The position numbers were made by a program, and so were the translations under genes. Under the pieces are notes generated by a model, which was not told where the DNA came from, did not search any database, and saw only the letters and a list, made by a program, of their open reading frames with translations. Below are positions 7,101 through 14,844 of a stretch of DNA of 19,926 bases, in pieces. The stretch is from CAZGKW01 sp964526295. GTDB taxonomy: Bacteria > Planctomycetota > Phycisphaerae > FEN-1346. How positions within the stretch are numbered: the first letter of the stretch is position 1; every line of letters begins with the position of its first letter. Location of the stretch: positions 1 to 19,926 of the forward strand of contig CAZGKW010000064.1 of assembly GCA_964526295.1 (NCBI GenBank), read 5' to 3'.

Positions 7101-10100
7101 TGAAGAGGCCCGCGCCACGGCGCCGTCGACGGCCATGACGTAGCTGATACCGTCGGTCTTGTTCTTCGGGTCGAGGACGAAGGTGCGGACCTGCCGCCGC
7201 TCCTGGTAGAACGCCGCCCGGAACCGGGCGACGTAGCGGCCCTCGTCGCCGAGATCGATCCGCTCGGCGATGCCGCCCACGTCGGCCCCCCACTTGACCG
7301 CAAGGGCCTTCGGGGCCGAGACGTGCTTGGCACCGCCTCCGCCGAGGAAGCCCCATTCGACGTATTCGCGGAGCTCCTCCAGGTCCGTCGGCCCGCGACC
7401 GTCGCCGGTCAGCTTGACCACTTCCAGCCGCATCGAGCCGTCCCACGGAACGTGGGCCTCGGGCCACGCTCCGACCCTCTCGAACGTCCGGGCGTTCATC
7501 GAGGTCTGGACGGCGAATCGCTTCAGCCGCCGGCCGGGAACGTCGGCCTTGAGGTCCATGCGGCCGAGGAGACACGAGTCGTTCAGGTCGACGCTGAACC
7601 GGACGGGCCTCTCGGCCCCCGGCAGGCCCACCCAGGGGGGATAGTCCTTGCTCGAGATGACCATGTTCGGGTCGGCGGTGGGCGAGGAGTCGGAGGCCCA
7701 GGCCCGGGCCTGGCCCGAGGCGGTGGGCACGGAGCCCTCGAAGACCCCCGTGTGCGTGCCGGTTTCCGTAAGCTCGAAGGCGGCCAGCGTGTCGCCGCTG
7801 GTGGCGGTGGCGCGGATGGTGAGGGTGTCGGCCTTGGCCGTCGCGCTTCGATCGAAGTCGACGACGCGGACGTTGATGGCGTTGCCGGGCTTGACCTGGC
7901 CGGCGGGGCGTACGCGGCTGAGGGCGACCCCCGGCTCGGGGGTCTCGTCGTCGCGGACGAGCTGGAGGCGGCTTCGGATCTGCTGCTCCAGGGCCTGGGC
8001 GGCCAGCTCCTCCCGGGTCCGGATCGTGCCGGACGAGGCGTACAGCTCGGCGTCGCTTCGGACCGTCAGGACGCCGGGGTCGCTCTCGATGTGCCGGGCC
8101 TCCTTGAAGGCGGGGGCGTAGTCGTAGTAGAGGCGGTCGTCGCCGAGAAGCTGGATACGGCCGTCGCCCTTGACGACCGGGGCGAGCCGCGTGTTGATCG
8201 TGCCGCGGAACTTCGTCTTCGTGTCGCCGAACTGGACCAGGCTGAAGGTCTCCTCGTCTCCGCTCCTCGTCCAGACGCGGACGCGGATGTCCGTGGCCGG
8301 CCCGACGACCGAGAGGTTCCGGTCCTCCAACGTGATCTTCAGGGGCTTGCCCGGGACGATGTAGCGCTGGCGGGAGACCGGGCCGATCTCGATCTCGGTC
8401 GGCTCCTCGTACTGTTTCAGCTTGATGCGGGCCCGGGCCTGGAGGATGCGGGCGTCGGCATGGTCGGGGGCCCGGGTCAGGACCTCCTCCAGGTGCTCCA
8501 GGCACTCGCCGTACTCCTCCTGGTCGAACTGGACCAGGCCGAGCTGGTAGTAGGCCTGCGTCTGGAGGAACGGGTCGGTCCGACGGGCCAGCCGCTCCAG
8601 CAGGACCGTGGCCTCGTCGAACTGGCTCGTCAAGCGGAGGACCTCGGCGATGGCGAGCTGGGCCTCGCGGCTGGCCTGCGTGCCCTCGAACTCCGGGGCC
8701 TGGGCGATCTGGTCGAACTGGGCCCGGGCCCTGGGATACTCCTTCCGGGCGAGCGAGGTCCGGGCGTAGGCCAGCATCAGCCGCCCCCGCGTCTCGGCCC
8801 CGAAGGCCTCCGGGCGGCTGTCGAACCATCGGATCATCTCGCGGGCCAGCTCCTCGGCCGGCCCGAACTGACGCAGCTCCGTGTGCTTGTCGATGATCCA
8901 CAGGACGAACCCGGGGTCGAGGTCCTTGTACATCTGAAGGACCAGCCGCCGGTTCGCCACGTACGTCTCCCAGGCGGTCGTGTACCGGCCGGTCAGGTAG
9001 GCCACCTGGGCCGCATACACCGGGTACTGCCGGTCGCCCTGCTTGACGGGGATGACCGGCCCGATGAGTCCCAGGCCGGCGCTCTTGACGGCCGTCAGGG
9101 AGTCCTTGACGGTGGGCGAAAGGGAGGCCGCCAGCAGCCTGAGCCCCGAGTCGCTGACCACGTAGGCCAGGTCCGTCAGGCCCCGGTCGAGCAGCTCCTC
9201 GGCCGCCGTCACGAGGTCCTCCTGGAGGTCGGTCTCGCGGGAGTCGCGGGCGATCTTCCAGGCGAACGGGGCCACCTCGTAGACGTCGCCCGTCCGGACC
9301 TGGGCCACCAGGGCCCGCACCAGTACGACGGCGAGGTCCTCGAAGTGCCACCCCTGGTTCCAGGACTCGGGCACGCCGTAGGGGAAGATCGCCAGAAGCG
9401 TGTCGGTCTCCTCCCGCGACAGGCCGCCCGGATCGCCCAGGCCCCTCAGGGCCCCCATGTAGGGGGGTGAGACGCGGGCCGGGGCGGCGAGCTGGCGGTC
9501 GACGTACGTCCGGAGGCGGGCGAAGAACTCCCGCCGGCCCTCCGGCGTCGTCGTGTCCGCCCGGGTGCTGAAGTAGGCCCGACCCATGGCGTAGGTGTCC
9601 CACCGCGTCCGTCCGTAGGCCGCCTCGACGGTCTCGACCATCCTTTCCCGCTGCTCGGGCGGCGCCCCGAGGGCCCGGGCCGACCAGTCCCAGAAGTCCC
9701 GCCGGTCGTACGTGACCGCTTCGCCGTTGTAGCCGAAGGGGAGCGTCTCGTAGGCGGCCAGGACCTCGGCGGCGGCGGTCACGACCTTCTTCTCCTTGTC
9801 CCGGCCGTAGTCCCAATAGCGGCGGTCGAGGAGCCGGGTCCAGCGGGCGTCCTCGACGAACCAGTCGTCGAAGTACGATTCGGGCGGGTACTTGCGGGCC
9901 AGGCCGGGGGCCTCGTTCCGGATCAGCCACATCGACGCGACGGCCGGGCTGCGGATGTCGTAGGGCCGCCAGTCGGAGTTCTCCAGGGCCCGCTCCTCGA
10001 TGATGCGGGCGATGAGCTTCTCGCCCCAGTCCTTGTGGCTCCAGCCATTGCCGGCCCGCGTGGCGCGGAACAGGTCGAACAGCCGGGCGGGGAGGCGGCC

Positions 10101-12236
10101 CTTGTCCAGGTGCTTCATAAGGGCCTGCTCGATCGTCCGGTTGAGCCGGCGGGCCAGGTCCACGTGCTCGCGGCGCATCCGGTTCAGCTCCCAGTACCGC
10201 CGGCCGAGCATCAGGTAGATGAGGTCCTCGACCTCGGGGTTCGGCTCGTCGAGCGCGTAGCGATCCAGCAGGTGCTCGAAGGCCTGGAGCTGGATGTCCC
10301 ACGGGGCGCCCTGGCGGCTGTCGAGGACCCAGCGCCAGACGGCGCGGCCGGCGGGCGTCTGGCGGCGGGCGTAGTCGCTGACCTCCGGGTAGATGGCGGC
10401 GACGAGCTTGCCGGCCGAGTCGGCGGGCCGGCCGCCGCGAGTCGCCAGGGCCAACTCGGCCAGCCGCCGGCACAGGTCGTTCGGGGCCTTCTCGGGGTCG
10501 CCGTCACCCTTCAGGACGGCCTTGAAGGCCTCCTCAATCGGGACGATGGCCTCCAGGTCGCCCCGATCGACCTTGCTGTCCTTCTTCCGGGCCTCGTTGC
10601 GGAGCCGCTCGGCCCAGGATCGGAAGCTCCGGTAGGGGCCGCTAAAGATGTCGTTGCGGTCGCTCCGGCTGTACGGGACCCAGGCCAGCGACTCGAGGTG
10701 CTCGACGATGCCGGCCGCGTCGGCGGGCTTGCCGTCGTCGGAGGCCAGCCGCCACGCCGTGTTGACGTAGTCCTTGGCCGCTTGGACGTCGAACAGGGCG
10801 ACGGGCGTCTCGGCGAGGTGCTTCCGGCCGAAGCGGACGAGGGCCTTCTGGTAGACCGTCTCGGAGGGCGGCTTGCCGTCCTCGGCGTGCAGCTTCCGCC
10901 AGACGGGCCAGATCTGGGAGCGGAAGACGTGATAGACCTCCTCGGCGTCGAGGTGCCACGACTCGCGCCGGACCAGATGGTCGACGCACCGGTCGAGCTG
11001 AGAGCCCCCGGCCGCCAGCGAGTTGACGGCCGCGGCGGAACGGGACGGGACGCCCTTCAGGAACGCCGCCTGGGCCTCCAGCAGGGCCTTCCCGCCGGCG
11101 TCATCCGTGGTATCGTGCAGGAACGTGATGTGCCGCGTGCCGTAGGCCTTCGCAAAGAGGTCCGGGTGGGCCGTGCCGAGGCGGGCCCACTGCTCGGGGG
11201 TCGCCAGGTCGGAATCGTGGCGGGCCGTGACGTCCCAGGCGAGCAGGGCCTCCCGGTCGGCGTCGGAGACCTTCGCGAACGCCTCGACGAAGAGGCCCTT
11301 CTTCGGGACGTCGAGCCGTCGCCAGGCGTCGCGGCTGAAGTCGCCGCCGCCCCCCAGGACGAGGACGATGTCCTTGACCGTGTCGGAGGCCGGGGCGGCC
11401 GCGAGGTACCGCCGGGCGGCCTCGGCCACTGCCTGGAAGTCCTTGGCCAGGGCGGCGTCGTCCTTGCCGGCCGAGCCCGCCGCCAGCCCCAGGTTCGCCA
11501 CGTAGAACGCGTACCGGGCCCGGCGGTCCTCGCTCCCGCGGACGCGCGGCACGATGCGCTTCAGGTGGGGCAGGGCGGCGTAGTGGTCGGCCTTGGCCGT
11601 GCGGATGGCCGACATCAGGCTGGTCAGGTGCTGCCAGTAGTAGAGCCGCTCCTCTTCGAGCGGCAACTCGTCGGCCAGAACGTCGGCGAGGCGGCCGGCC
11701 ACGTTCTCGACGTCCTGCCGCTTGGCGGCCTGCTCCAGGTACCACGGGTCGAACTTCCGGGCGGCCTCCGAGCGGCGGAGCCGGGCCCCGTGCTGCGTCA
11801 TGAACAGGTACGCGTCGTCCTCGGCCCCGAGGAGGTCGATCTCGATGAGGTAGGCCAGGGCGGCCAGGTCCGCCGTCTCGCGGCTGGGCCGGGCGGTCTT
11901 CAGGTAGGTCTTGAGGCCCGCCACGGCGGCCCGGTAGTCCCCGGCCCGGAAGGCGCTTTCGGCCGCCAGGCGGGTCACCTCGGATTCCGGCTCGAACTTG
12001 TGGGCCAGGTAACCCTTCATGGCGAGGTGTACGGCGGCGGCCCGCCCGAGGGCCCGGCCCCGGCGCATCAGCTCCAGGACCTCCTGTTCGGACGCCCCGG
12101 CGGGGTTGCTCTGAACGGCCGCCAGCAGCTCCCCGAAGGCCTCGACGTCTTCCTCGGCGGCTGGGGCCGCGCTCGACACAGCGCAGCACGCCACCACGAT
12201 TGCCCCCGCCAGCACCCACGCGGTCGTCTGGGTCAT
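4194..12236 (-). CDS. Giant exported TPR and beta-module protein (2680 aa)
   Basis: This is a 2680-residue protein of roughly 290-300 kDa. ATG 12236 is chosen; GTG 12239 just before it is an alternative, and ATTGGGGA lies upstream. Residues 1-25 are a hydrophobic export signal. VVAC ending at C17 could be a lipobox, although the N-region has no basic residue. Residues about 25-1280 are almost all helical repeats, with clear TPR pairs near 25-160, 1090-1140 and 1193-1278. Residues about 1280-2380 are beta-rich with a repeated module. Its marks are D-x-D-rich entry, then LTETGTHTGVF near 1490, LETGEHDGVFVGG near 1958 and LTETFSHSGVF near 2301, each followed by a GD-x-V-x-x-TY-type end. A weaker copy lies near 1335. 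Residues about 1650-1760 have a PA14-like look. Residues about 2381-2673 are TPRs similar to BamD and YbgF. It is probably a periplasmic or cell-surface scaffold. The family is otherwise unknown to me. Confidence 0.85.
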   Translation of the reverse strand: MTQTTAWVLAGAIVVACCAVSSAAPAAEEDVEAFGELLAAVQSNPAGASEQEVLELMRRGRALGRAAAVHLAMKGYLAHKFEPESEVTRLAAESAFRAGDYRAAVAGLKTYLKTARPSRETADLAALAYLIEIDLLGAEDDAYLFMTQHGARLRRSEAARKFDPWYLEQAAKRQDVENVAGRLADVLADELPLEEERLYYWQHLTSLMSAIRTAKADHYAALPHLKRIVPRVRGSEDRRARYAFYVANLGLAAGSAGKDDAALAKDFQAVAEAARRYLAAAPASDTVKDIVLVLGGGGDFSRDAWRRLDVPKKGLFVEAFAKVSDADREALLAWDVTARHDSDLATPEQWARLGTAHPDLFAKAYGTRHITFLHDTTDDAGGKALLEAQAAFLKGVPSRSAAAVNSLAAGGSQLDRCVDHLVRRESWHLDAEEVYHVFRSQIWPVWRKLHAEDGKPPSETVYQKALVRFGRKHLAETPVALFDVQAAKDYVNTAWRLASDDGKPADAAGIVEHLESLAWVPYSRSDRNDIFSGPYRSFRSWAERLRNEARKKDSKVDRGDLEAIVPIEEAFKAVLKGDGDPEKAPNDLCRRLAELALATRGGRPADSAGKLVAAIYPEVSDYARRQTPAGRAVWRWVLDSRQGAPWDIQLQAFEHLLDRYALDEPNPEVEDLIYLMLGRRYWELNRMRREHVDLARRLNRTIEQALMKHLDKGRLPARLFDLFRATRAGNGWSHKDWGEKLIARIIEERALENSDWRPYDIRSPAVASMWLIRNEAPGLARKYPPESYFDDWFVEDARWTRLLDRRYWDYGRDKEKKVVTAAAEVLAAYETLPFGYNGEAVTYDRRDFWDWSARALGAPPEQRERMVETVEAAYGRTRWDTYAMGRAYFSTRADTTTPEGRREFFARLRTYVDRQLAAPARVSPPYMGALRGLGDPGGLSREETDTLLAIFPYGVPESWNQGWHFEDLAVVLVRALVAQVRTGDVYEVAPFAWKIARDSRETDLQEDLVTAAEELLDRGLTDLAYVVSDSGLRLLAASLSPTVKDSLTAVKSAGLGLIGPVIPVKQGDRQYPVYAAQVAYLTGRYTTAWETYVANRRLVLQMYKDLDPGFVLWIIDKHTELRQFGPAEELAREMIRWFDSRPEAFGAETRGRLMLAYARTSLARKEYPRARAQFDQIAQAPEFEGTQASREAQLAIAEVLRLTSQFDEATVLLERLARRTDPFLQTQAYYQLGLVQFDQEEYGECLEHLEEVLTRAPDHADARILQARARIKLKQYEEPTEIEIGPVSRQRYIVPGKPLKITLEDRNLSVVGPATDIRVRVWTRSGDEETFSLVQFGDTKTKFRGTINTRLAPVVKGDGRIQLLGDDRLYYDYAPAFKEARHIESDPGVLTVRSDAELYASSGTIRTREELAAQALEQQIRSRLQLVRDDETPEPGVALSRVRPAGQVKPGNAINVRVVDFDRSATAKADTLTIRATATSGDTLAAFELTETGTHTGVFEGSVPTASGQARAWASDSSPTADPNMVISSKDYPPWVGLPGAERPVRFSVDLNDSCLLGRMDLKADVPGRRLKRFAVQTSMNARTFERVGAWPEAHVPWDGSMRLEVVKLTGDGRGPTDLEELREYVEWGFLGGGGAKHVSAPKALAVKWGADVGGIAERIDLGDEGRYVARFRAAFYQERRQVRTFVLDPKNKTDGISYVMAVDGAVARASSRSRGAEAGDAPPMPEVKTSLGKGVHVIEVFVTASRGASPEFQVLCDTPEPPYLVACPAGMFDPERHPEIREALAREPATVTAEKDDTSFTIAFPDGMRARVVRLLLIDFETDAPGITRMGLTDAAGKAILPTEHDFLTLRENRLLELVPGDKVTITYEDPTCLTRGKEHHEAFLTATYSNAETSAAFVEYTITKDGERRAHYIPMRRFGPGDKINVFINDPDMDVSKQPDTVRFQVRTSEGQPVEHMALETGEHDGVFVGGIFPVEGEPKRDSEVRVAPGDDVIITYLDRENTDPGIPWTRTHVVEQVWYEPPQVRTYTFESRPLTTEELAAEETAPGDEAAPARPGRADTGPTEHVPVTRTVVANWPELPRPDEPATALIGLPLLVEALFPAAAKSPKSELELFVQTSRGRAAKAPSPEVPFDLTVPGTIRLTATPSNAPSLQAPPGYKAVLVRSNPYALDALDDGRFTFAVPMELGRLPDESLAVEGITQEAEGPSVLKIKGDDRIFMALRWTDPEGEVHWATRTAVLTADPFFDIMDRKYQETLDGVYVGEVAYFRLIDPSRDTSDDKDVVEIDVRTTSGTTQRVSLTETFSHSGVFKRLAKVVYRGEPTEEADSLALPVTYGDRISATYRPGPEAPELMRVCEVYKGSDGVVTPFTKRFKDPAIAMQTQFTIAEAYFELAKRHRELGQAALARREIHQGKKLLQEAIRDFPRAEARAQAEYLLANLALEFANDAVNETARNEHFMEAVHRFSDIVSTYPDSIYAPKAQFKKALVFEQMGRIDQACEEYVKLSYRYPDNELVAETIGRLGQYFLTRGKAFKEQAEAQEDPVEREKVVMQSQDMFRTAGQVFGRLAVRFPEHRLADKTTVLSAQCFMQAAEYEDAVETFRRVTERPGADPELAAEAMYWCGDAYVRMAETRTGGKDALMNAYIMFKKLHWDYPATKWAKFARGRLTDPRFEGVDTE

Positions 12237-12326
12237 CACTTGGCTTTCCCCAATGGCACGTACGTTCCGTTTCGTCCGGGGCGCGGCGTCTGGCCGCGTC
12301 CGGCCCAGCCATCCCCCGTCCGCTCA

Positions 12327-12357
12327 TCGGCGAGTCGCGGCCGGGGCCCCTCGCCGA
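12327..12357 (-). other. Intercistronic hairpin after the 787-aa TPR gene
   Basis: TCGGCGAG (12327-12334) pairs perfectly with CTCGCCGA (12350-12357) around a 15-base GC-rich loop. It begins one base after the stop codon of the upstream gene on the minus strand. There is no T-run, so partial termination or mRNA protection is more likely than a full terminator. Confidence 0.45.
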
Positions 12358-12358
12358 C

Positions 12359-14722
12359 CTACCCGCCCATGGCGGTCTCGTCGGCGCCCCCCCGCTTCCG
12401 CTCGATGGCCTTCTTGATGCTGTCGAGCAACTCGCGGGCCCGCGGCGCGTGCTCGGAGTTGGGATACTCGGTCACGAGCTGCGAGCACTTCTCGAACGCC
12501 TTGTCCAGGTCGTCCATGTTGTAGGCCACCAGGACCCACTGAAGGAGCATCTCGTCGAGGAACTCGGCGTCGGGGTACTCCTCGAAGACCCGCTCCAGGA
12601 GGTCGCTGGCCTGGGCGTAGTCGCGGGTGTCGATGTAGTAGCGGACGAGCTTCGCCAGCGACCGCCCGGCGAACGGGCTGTCGGGGTACCGGTCGGCACA
12701 GGTCTTGAACTGGACGATGGCCGCCTCGGGGATGGGGGCCTGGGCCCGAGCGATGCCCCTGGCCGCGGCCGACTCGTAGGCCTTCTCCTCCAGGCACCGG
12801 GCGATCATGAACTGGGCCTCGGCCTTGGCCAGCGACCGCTCCAGCCGCAGGACCTGCTGGAACACGCCCCGGGCCTGGTCCCAGTCCTCCCTCTCGAACC
12901 GGGCCTGTCCGATGCCGAGCAGGGCCTGGTCCACCAGCGGCGAGTCCGGGTAGAGCCGGTTGAAGACCTGGCAGGTGGCCATGGCGCCGGCGTAGTCGCC
13001 CTGGACGAGGTGAAGCTCCCACTTCAGGCGGAAGGCCTGCTCCTTCAGCGACGAGGGGATGGGGCCCTCGATGGCGATGACCGGGTCGACGCGGTCGAGA
13101 CCTTCGCGGGCCTTCTGGCCGGCCCCGTCCATCAGGCCCATGCTGCGGAAAATCCGGGCCAGCTCCAGGAACGCCGTCGCCTCGACCAGGTCCTTGCGGG
13201 CCCTCAGGACCGGGTCGGGCACGACGTTCTGCCGGGGCTGGGGGCTGCGGTCGATCTCGCCGGCGACCCGGATGACGGCCTGGGCCTCGCGGGGGGCCTC
13301 GCCGCCGAGGTGAAGCTGGTCGACGTACGTGGCGACGACCTCGTCTCCGAGGGCGCAGACCAGCCGCCCGTCGGTCTTGTCGACCGGCTGGGCCTCAGTG
13401 TAGTGGTCGACGTCGATGCGTCCGACGAATCGGCCGGTGTGGACCTCGGGGTCGCGGGCCTCGCCCTCGGCGGCGGCGGGCGCTTCCTGCGGTTCGGAGA
13501 CGACCGTCTCGGCCAGCTCGCGCAGGGTCAGGACCGCCTCGTCGCGGATTTTGTAAGTCGGCTCGTCCTCGCGGGCCTCGCCCGTGAGGCGGCTGAGGGT
13601 CATCCCCGCCGCGTCGCCGCCGGCCGTCTCGTCGGTGTAGCGCGACACGATGCGGACCTCGGCCGTGTCGGCGGCGCCGGAGGCGTCGAGGTCGGCGTCC
13701 TGGAGCAGCAGGAACAGCGGCTGGTTGAGGAACGCGGCGGCCGCCGGCGCCTCGTATGTCCCCACCGTAAACGCGACCGTCCCGGTCGAGACGACGCGGA
13801 CCTCCTTCGTGCGGCGGACGTCCTTCCTGCCCTCCTGGGTGTTGTTGTCGACGTAGGCGACGGTGACCGTGTCCCCGCCGACCACCTGGAGGGTCTGGTC
13901 GCCGGGCTTGGGCGGGGCGATCTCGGTGGCCGCCGAGGCGATGAACAGGCCCTTGCTCCCCGACAGGGGGACGCAGGGCAGCGTCTCGGCGTCGCCGCGC
14001 CCCGTCTTCAGCTCGACCGAGATGTCGCGTCCCAGCCGCTGAAGGACGGGCAGGTCGGCGTCCTCGACCTTGGCGTAGAACCGGCGGCCCGCCTCGACGT
14101 ACTCCAGGGCGGGGCTCGACGGGTCGACGAACGTGCCCACCAGGCCCAGGTCGCGGATGGCCTGCTTCCAGTTGCCCTGGGCGAAGTGGCACATGCCGAT
14201 GTAGTAGTAGGCCTGGTTGGCCCACACCGTGTTCGGATAGTGGTTCGTGATGGTCCGGAGGACCGGAAACGCCGAGTTGTACTGGCGAACCTGGAAGTGG
14301 GCCACCCCGGTCAGATAGGTCGCCTCGAGGTAGAGCTCCCTCCGCTCGCCCTGGAGCTCCTTGCCGTCGGCCGCCAGCTCCTTCAGGCGCCGCAGGTAGC
14401 TGATGGCCCGGGGTTGCTGGTACTGGTCGAGGTAGTGCTTGCCGAGGGCCAGGTAGGCCTGGTACCGGACGAGCTCCTCTGGGTGCTGCTCGACGATGGT
14501 CTCGAGCATCTTGACGGCCCGCTCCTTCTCGCCGATGGCGAGGAGCTCCTGGGCCCGGTCGAGGAGCCGCTTGGCGGCGATCTCGTCCTCGGCCGCCGCG
14601 GCCCGCGCCTCGGGCGTTCCGGCCCGCGCCTCGGGCGTTCCGGCCGCCGCCTGGGCCCGTGCCGCGCCGCCGAAGGCCAGGGTCAGGACCGCCAGCGTCC
14701 ACCCACACGTTCGTCTCATCAT
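12359..14722 (-). CDS. Exported TPR protein with central beta modules
   Basis: This 787-residue protein starts at ATG 14722. The frame stays open further upstream (ATG at 14761 and 14779), but only 14722 puts the signal peptide at the N-terminus (MMRRTCGWTLAVLTLAFGGAARA, cleavage near residue 23), with AGGATTGGGGA upstream. TPRs occupy about 45-190. A beta-rich insert at about 225-490 repeats the module of the giant downstream protein: VELKTGRGDAET-type strands near 233, DADLDASGAADTAEVRIVS near 340-358, HTGRFVGRID near 424 and GDEVVATYVD near 457. Several C-terminal TPRs (about 500-780) of the YbgF/BamD type follow. Ala-rich sequence after the signal contains a seven-residue tandem duplication. 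The gaps to both neighbours are 122 bases. The shared beta module with the giant protein suggests that both act in one envelope assembly. The exact function is unknown. Confidence 0.85.
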   Translation of the reverse strand: MMRRTCGWTLAVLTLAFGGAARAQAAAGTPEARAGTPEARAAAAEDEIAAKRLLDRAQELLAIGEKERAVKMLETIVEQHPEELVRYQAYLALGKHYLDQYQQPRAISYLRRLKELAADGKELQGERRELYLEATYLTGVAHFQVRQYNSAFPVLRTITNHYPNTVWANQAYYYIGMCHFAQGNWKQAIRDLGLVGTFVDPSSPALEYVEAGRRFYAKVEDADLPVLQRLGRDISVELKTGRGDAETLPCVPLSGSKGLFIASAATEIAPPKPGDQTLQVVGGDTVTVAYVDNNTQEGRKDVRRTKEVRVVSTGTVAFTVGTYEAPAAAAFLNQPLFLLLQDADLDASGAADTAEVRIVSRYTDETAGGDAAGMTLSRLTGEAREDEPTYKIRDEAVLTLRELAETVVSEPQEAPAAAEGEARDPEVHTGRFVGRIDVDHYTEAQPVDKTDGRLVCALGDEVVATYVDQLHLGGEAPREAQAVIRVAGEIDRSPQPRQNVVPDPVLRARKDLVEATAFLELARIFRSMGLMDGAGQKAREGLDRVDPVIAIEGPIPSSLKEQAFRLKWELHLVQGDYAGAMATCQVFNRLYPDSPLVDQALLGIGQARFEREDWDQARGVFQQVLRLERSLAKAEAQFMIARCLEEKAYESAAARGIARAQAPIPEAAIVQFKTCADRYPDSPFAGRSLAKLVRYYIDTRDYAQASDLLERVFEEYPDAEFLDEMLLQWVLVAYNMDDLDKAFEKCSQLVTEYPNSEHAPRARELLDSIKKAIERKRGGADETAMGG
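14601..14642. repeat. 21-base exact tandem duplication in coding DNA
   Basis: Two identical 21-base units (14601-14621 and 14622-14642) encode the repeated heptapeptide TPEARAG just after the signal peptide of the 787-aa protein. The unit length keeps the frame. It looks like a recent slippage event in a tolerant linker. Confidence 0.8.
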
Positions 14723-14767
14723 CGTCCCCAATCCTGTCTGTCCGTTGGGTTCGTGCGTCATTGGCTT

Positions 14768-14792
14768 CGGCGGGGCCACTCGGGTCCCGCCG
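14768..14792 (-). other. Intercistronic hairpin between the two TPR genes
   Basis: CGGCGGG (14768-14774) pairs with CCCGCCG (14786-14792) around an 11-base loop, inside the 122-base gap. No T-run follows on the minus strand. A role in mRNA stability or partial termination is inference. Confidence 0.35.
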
Positions 14793-14844
14793 CCGTTCTG
14801 TCACTGACTCACCGGGTCGCCCGGGCGGCCCCCGTCCCGGAGCG

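Noticed and set aside
7323..9470. A 715-codon plus-strand open frame
   Set aside because: It is antisense to the middle of the giant gene, with low-complexity composition and no recognisable domain.
6955..10473. A 1172-codon minus-strand open frame in a second frame of the giant gene
   Set aside because: Pro/Arg/Gly-rich translation without structure. The giant gene frame over the same DNA has clear TPR and beta-module sequence.
10035..12524. An 829-codon plus-strand open frame
   Set aside because: Antisense shadow of the N-terminal part of the giant gene that even runs across the intergenic gap, with no domain content.
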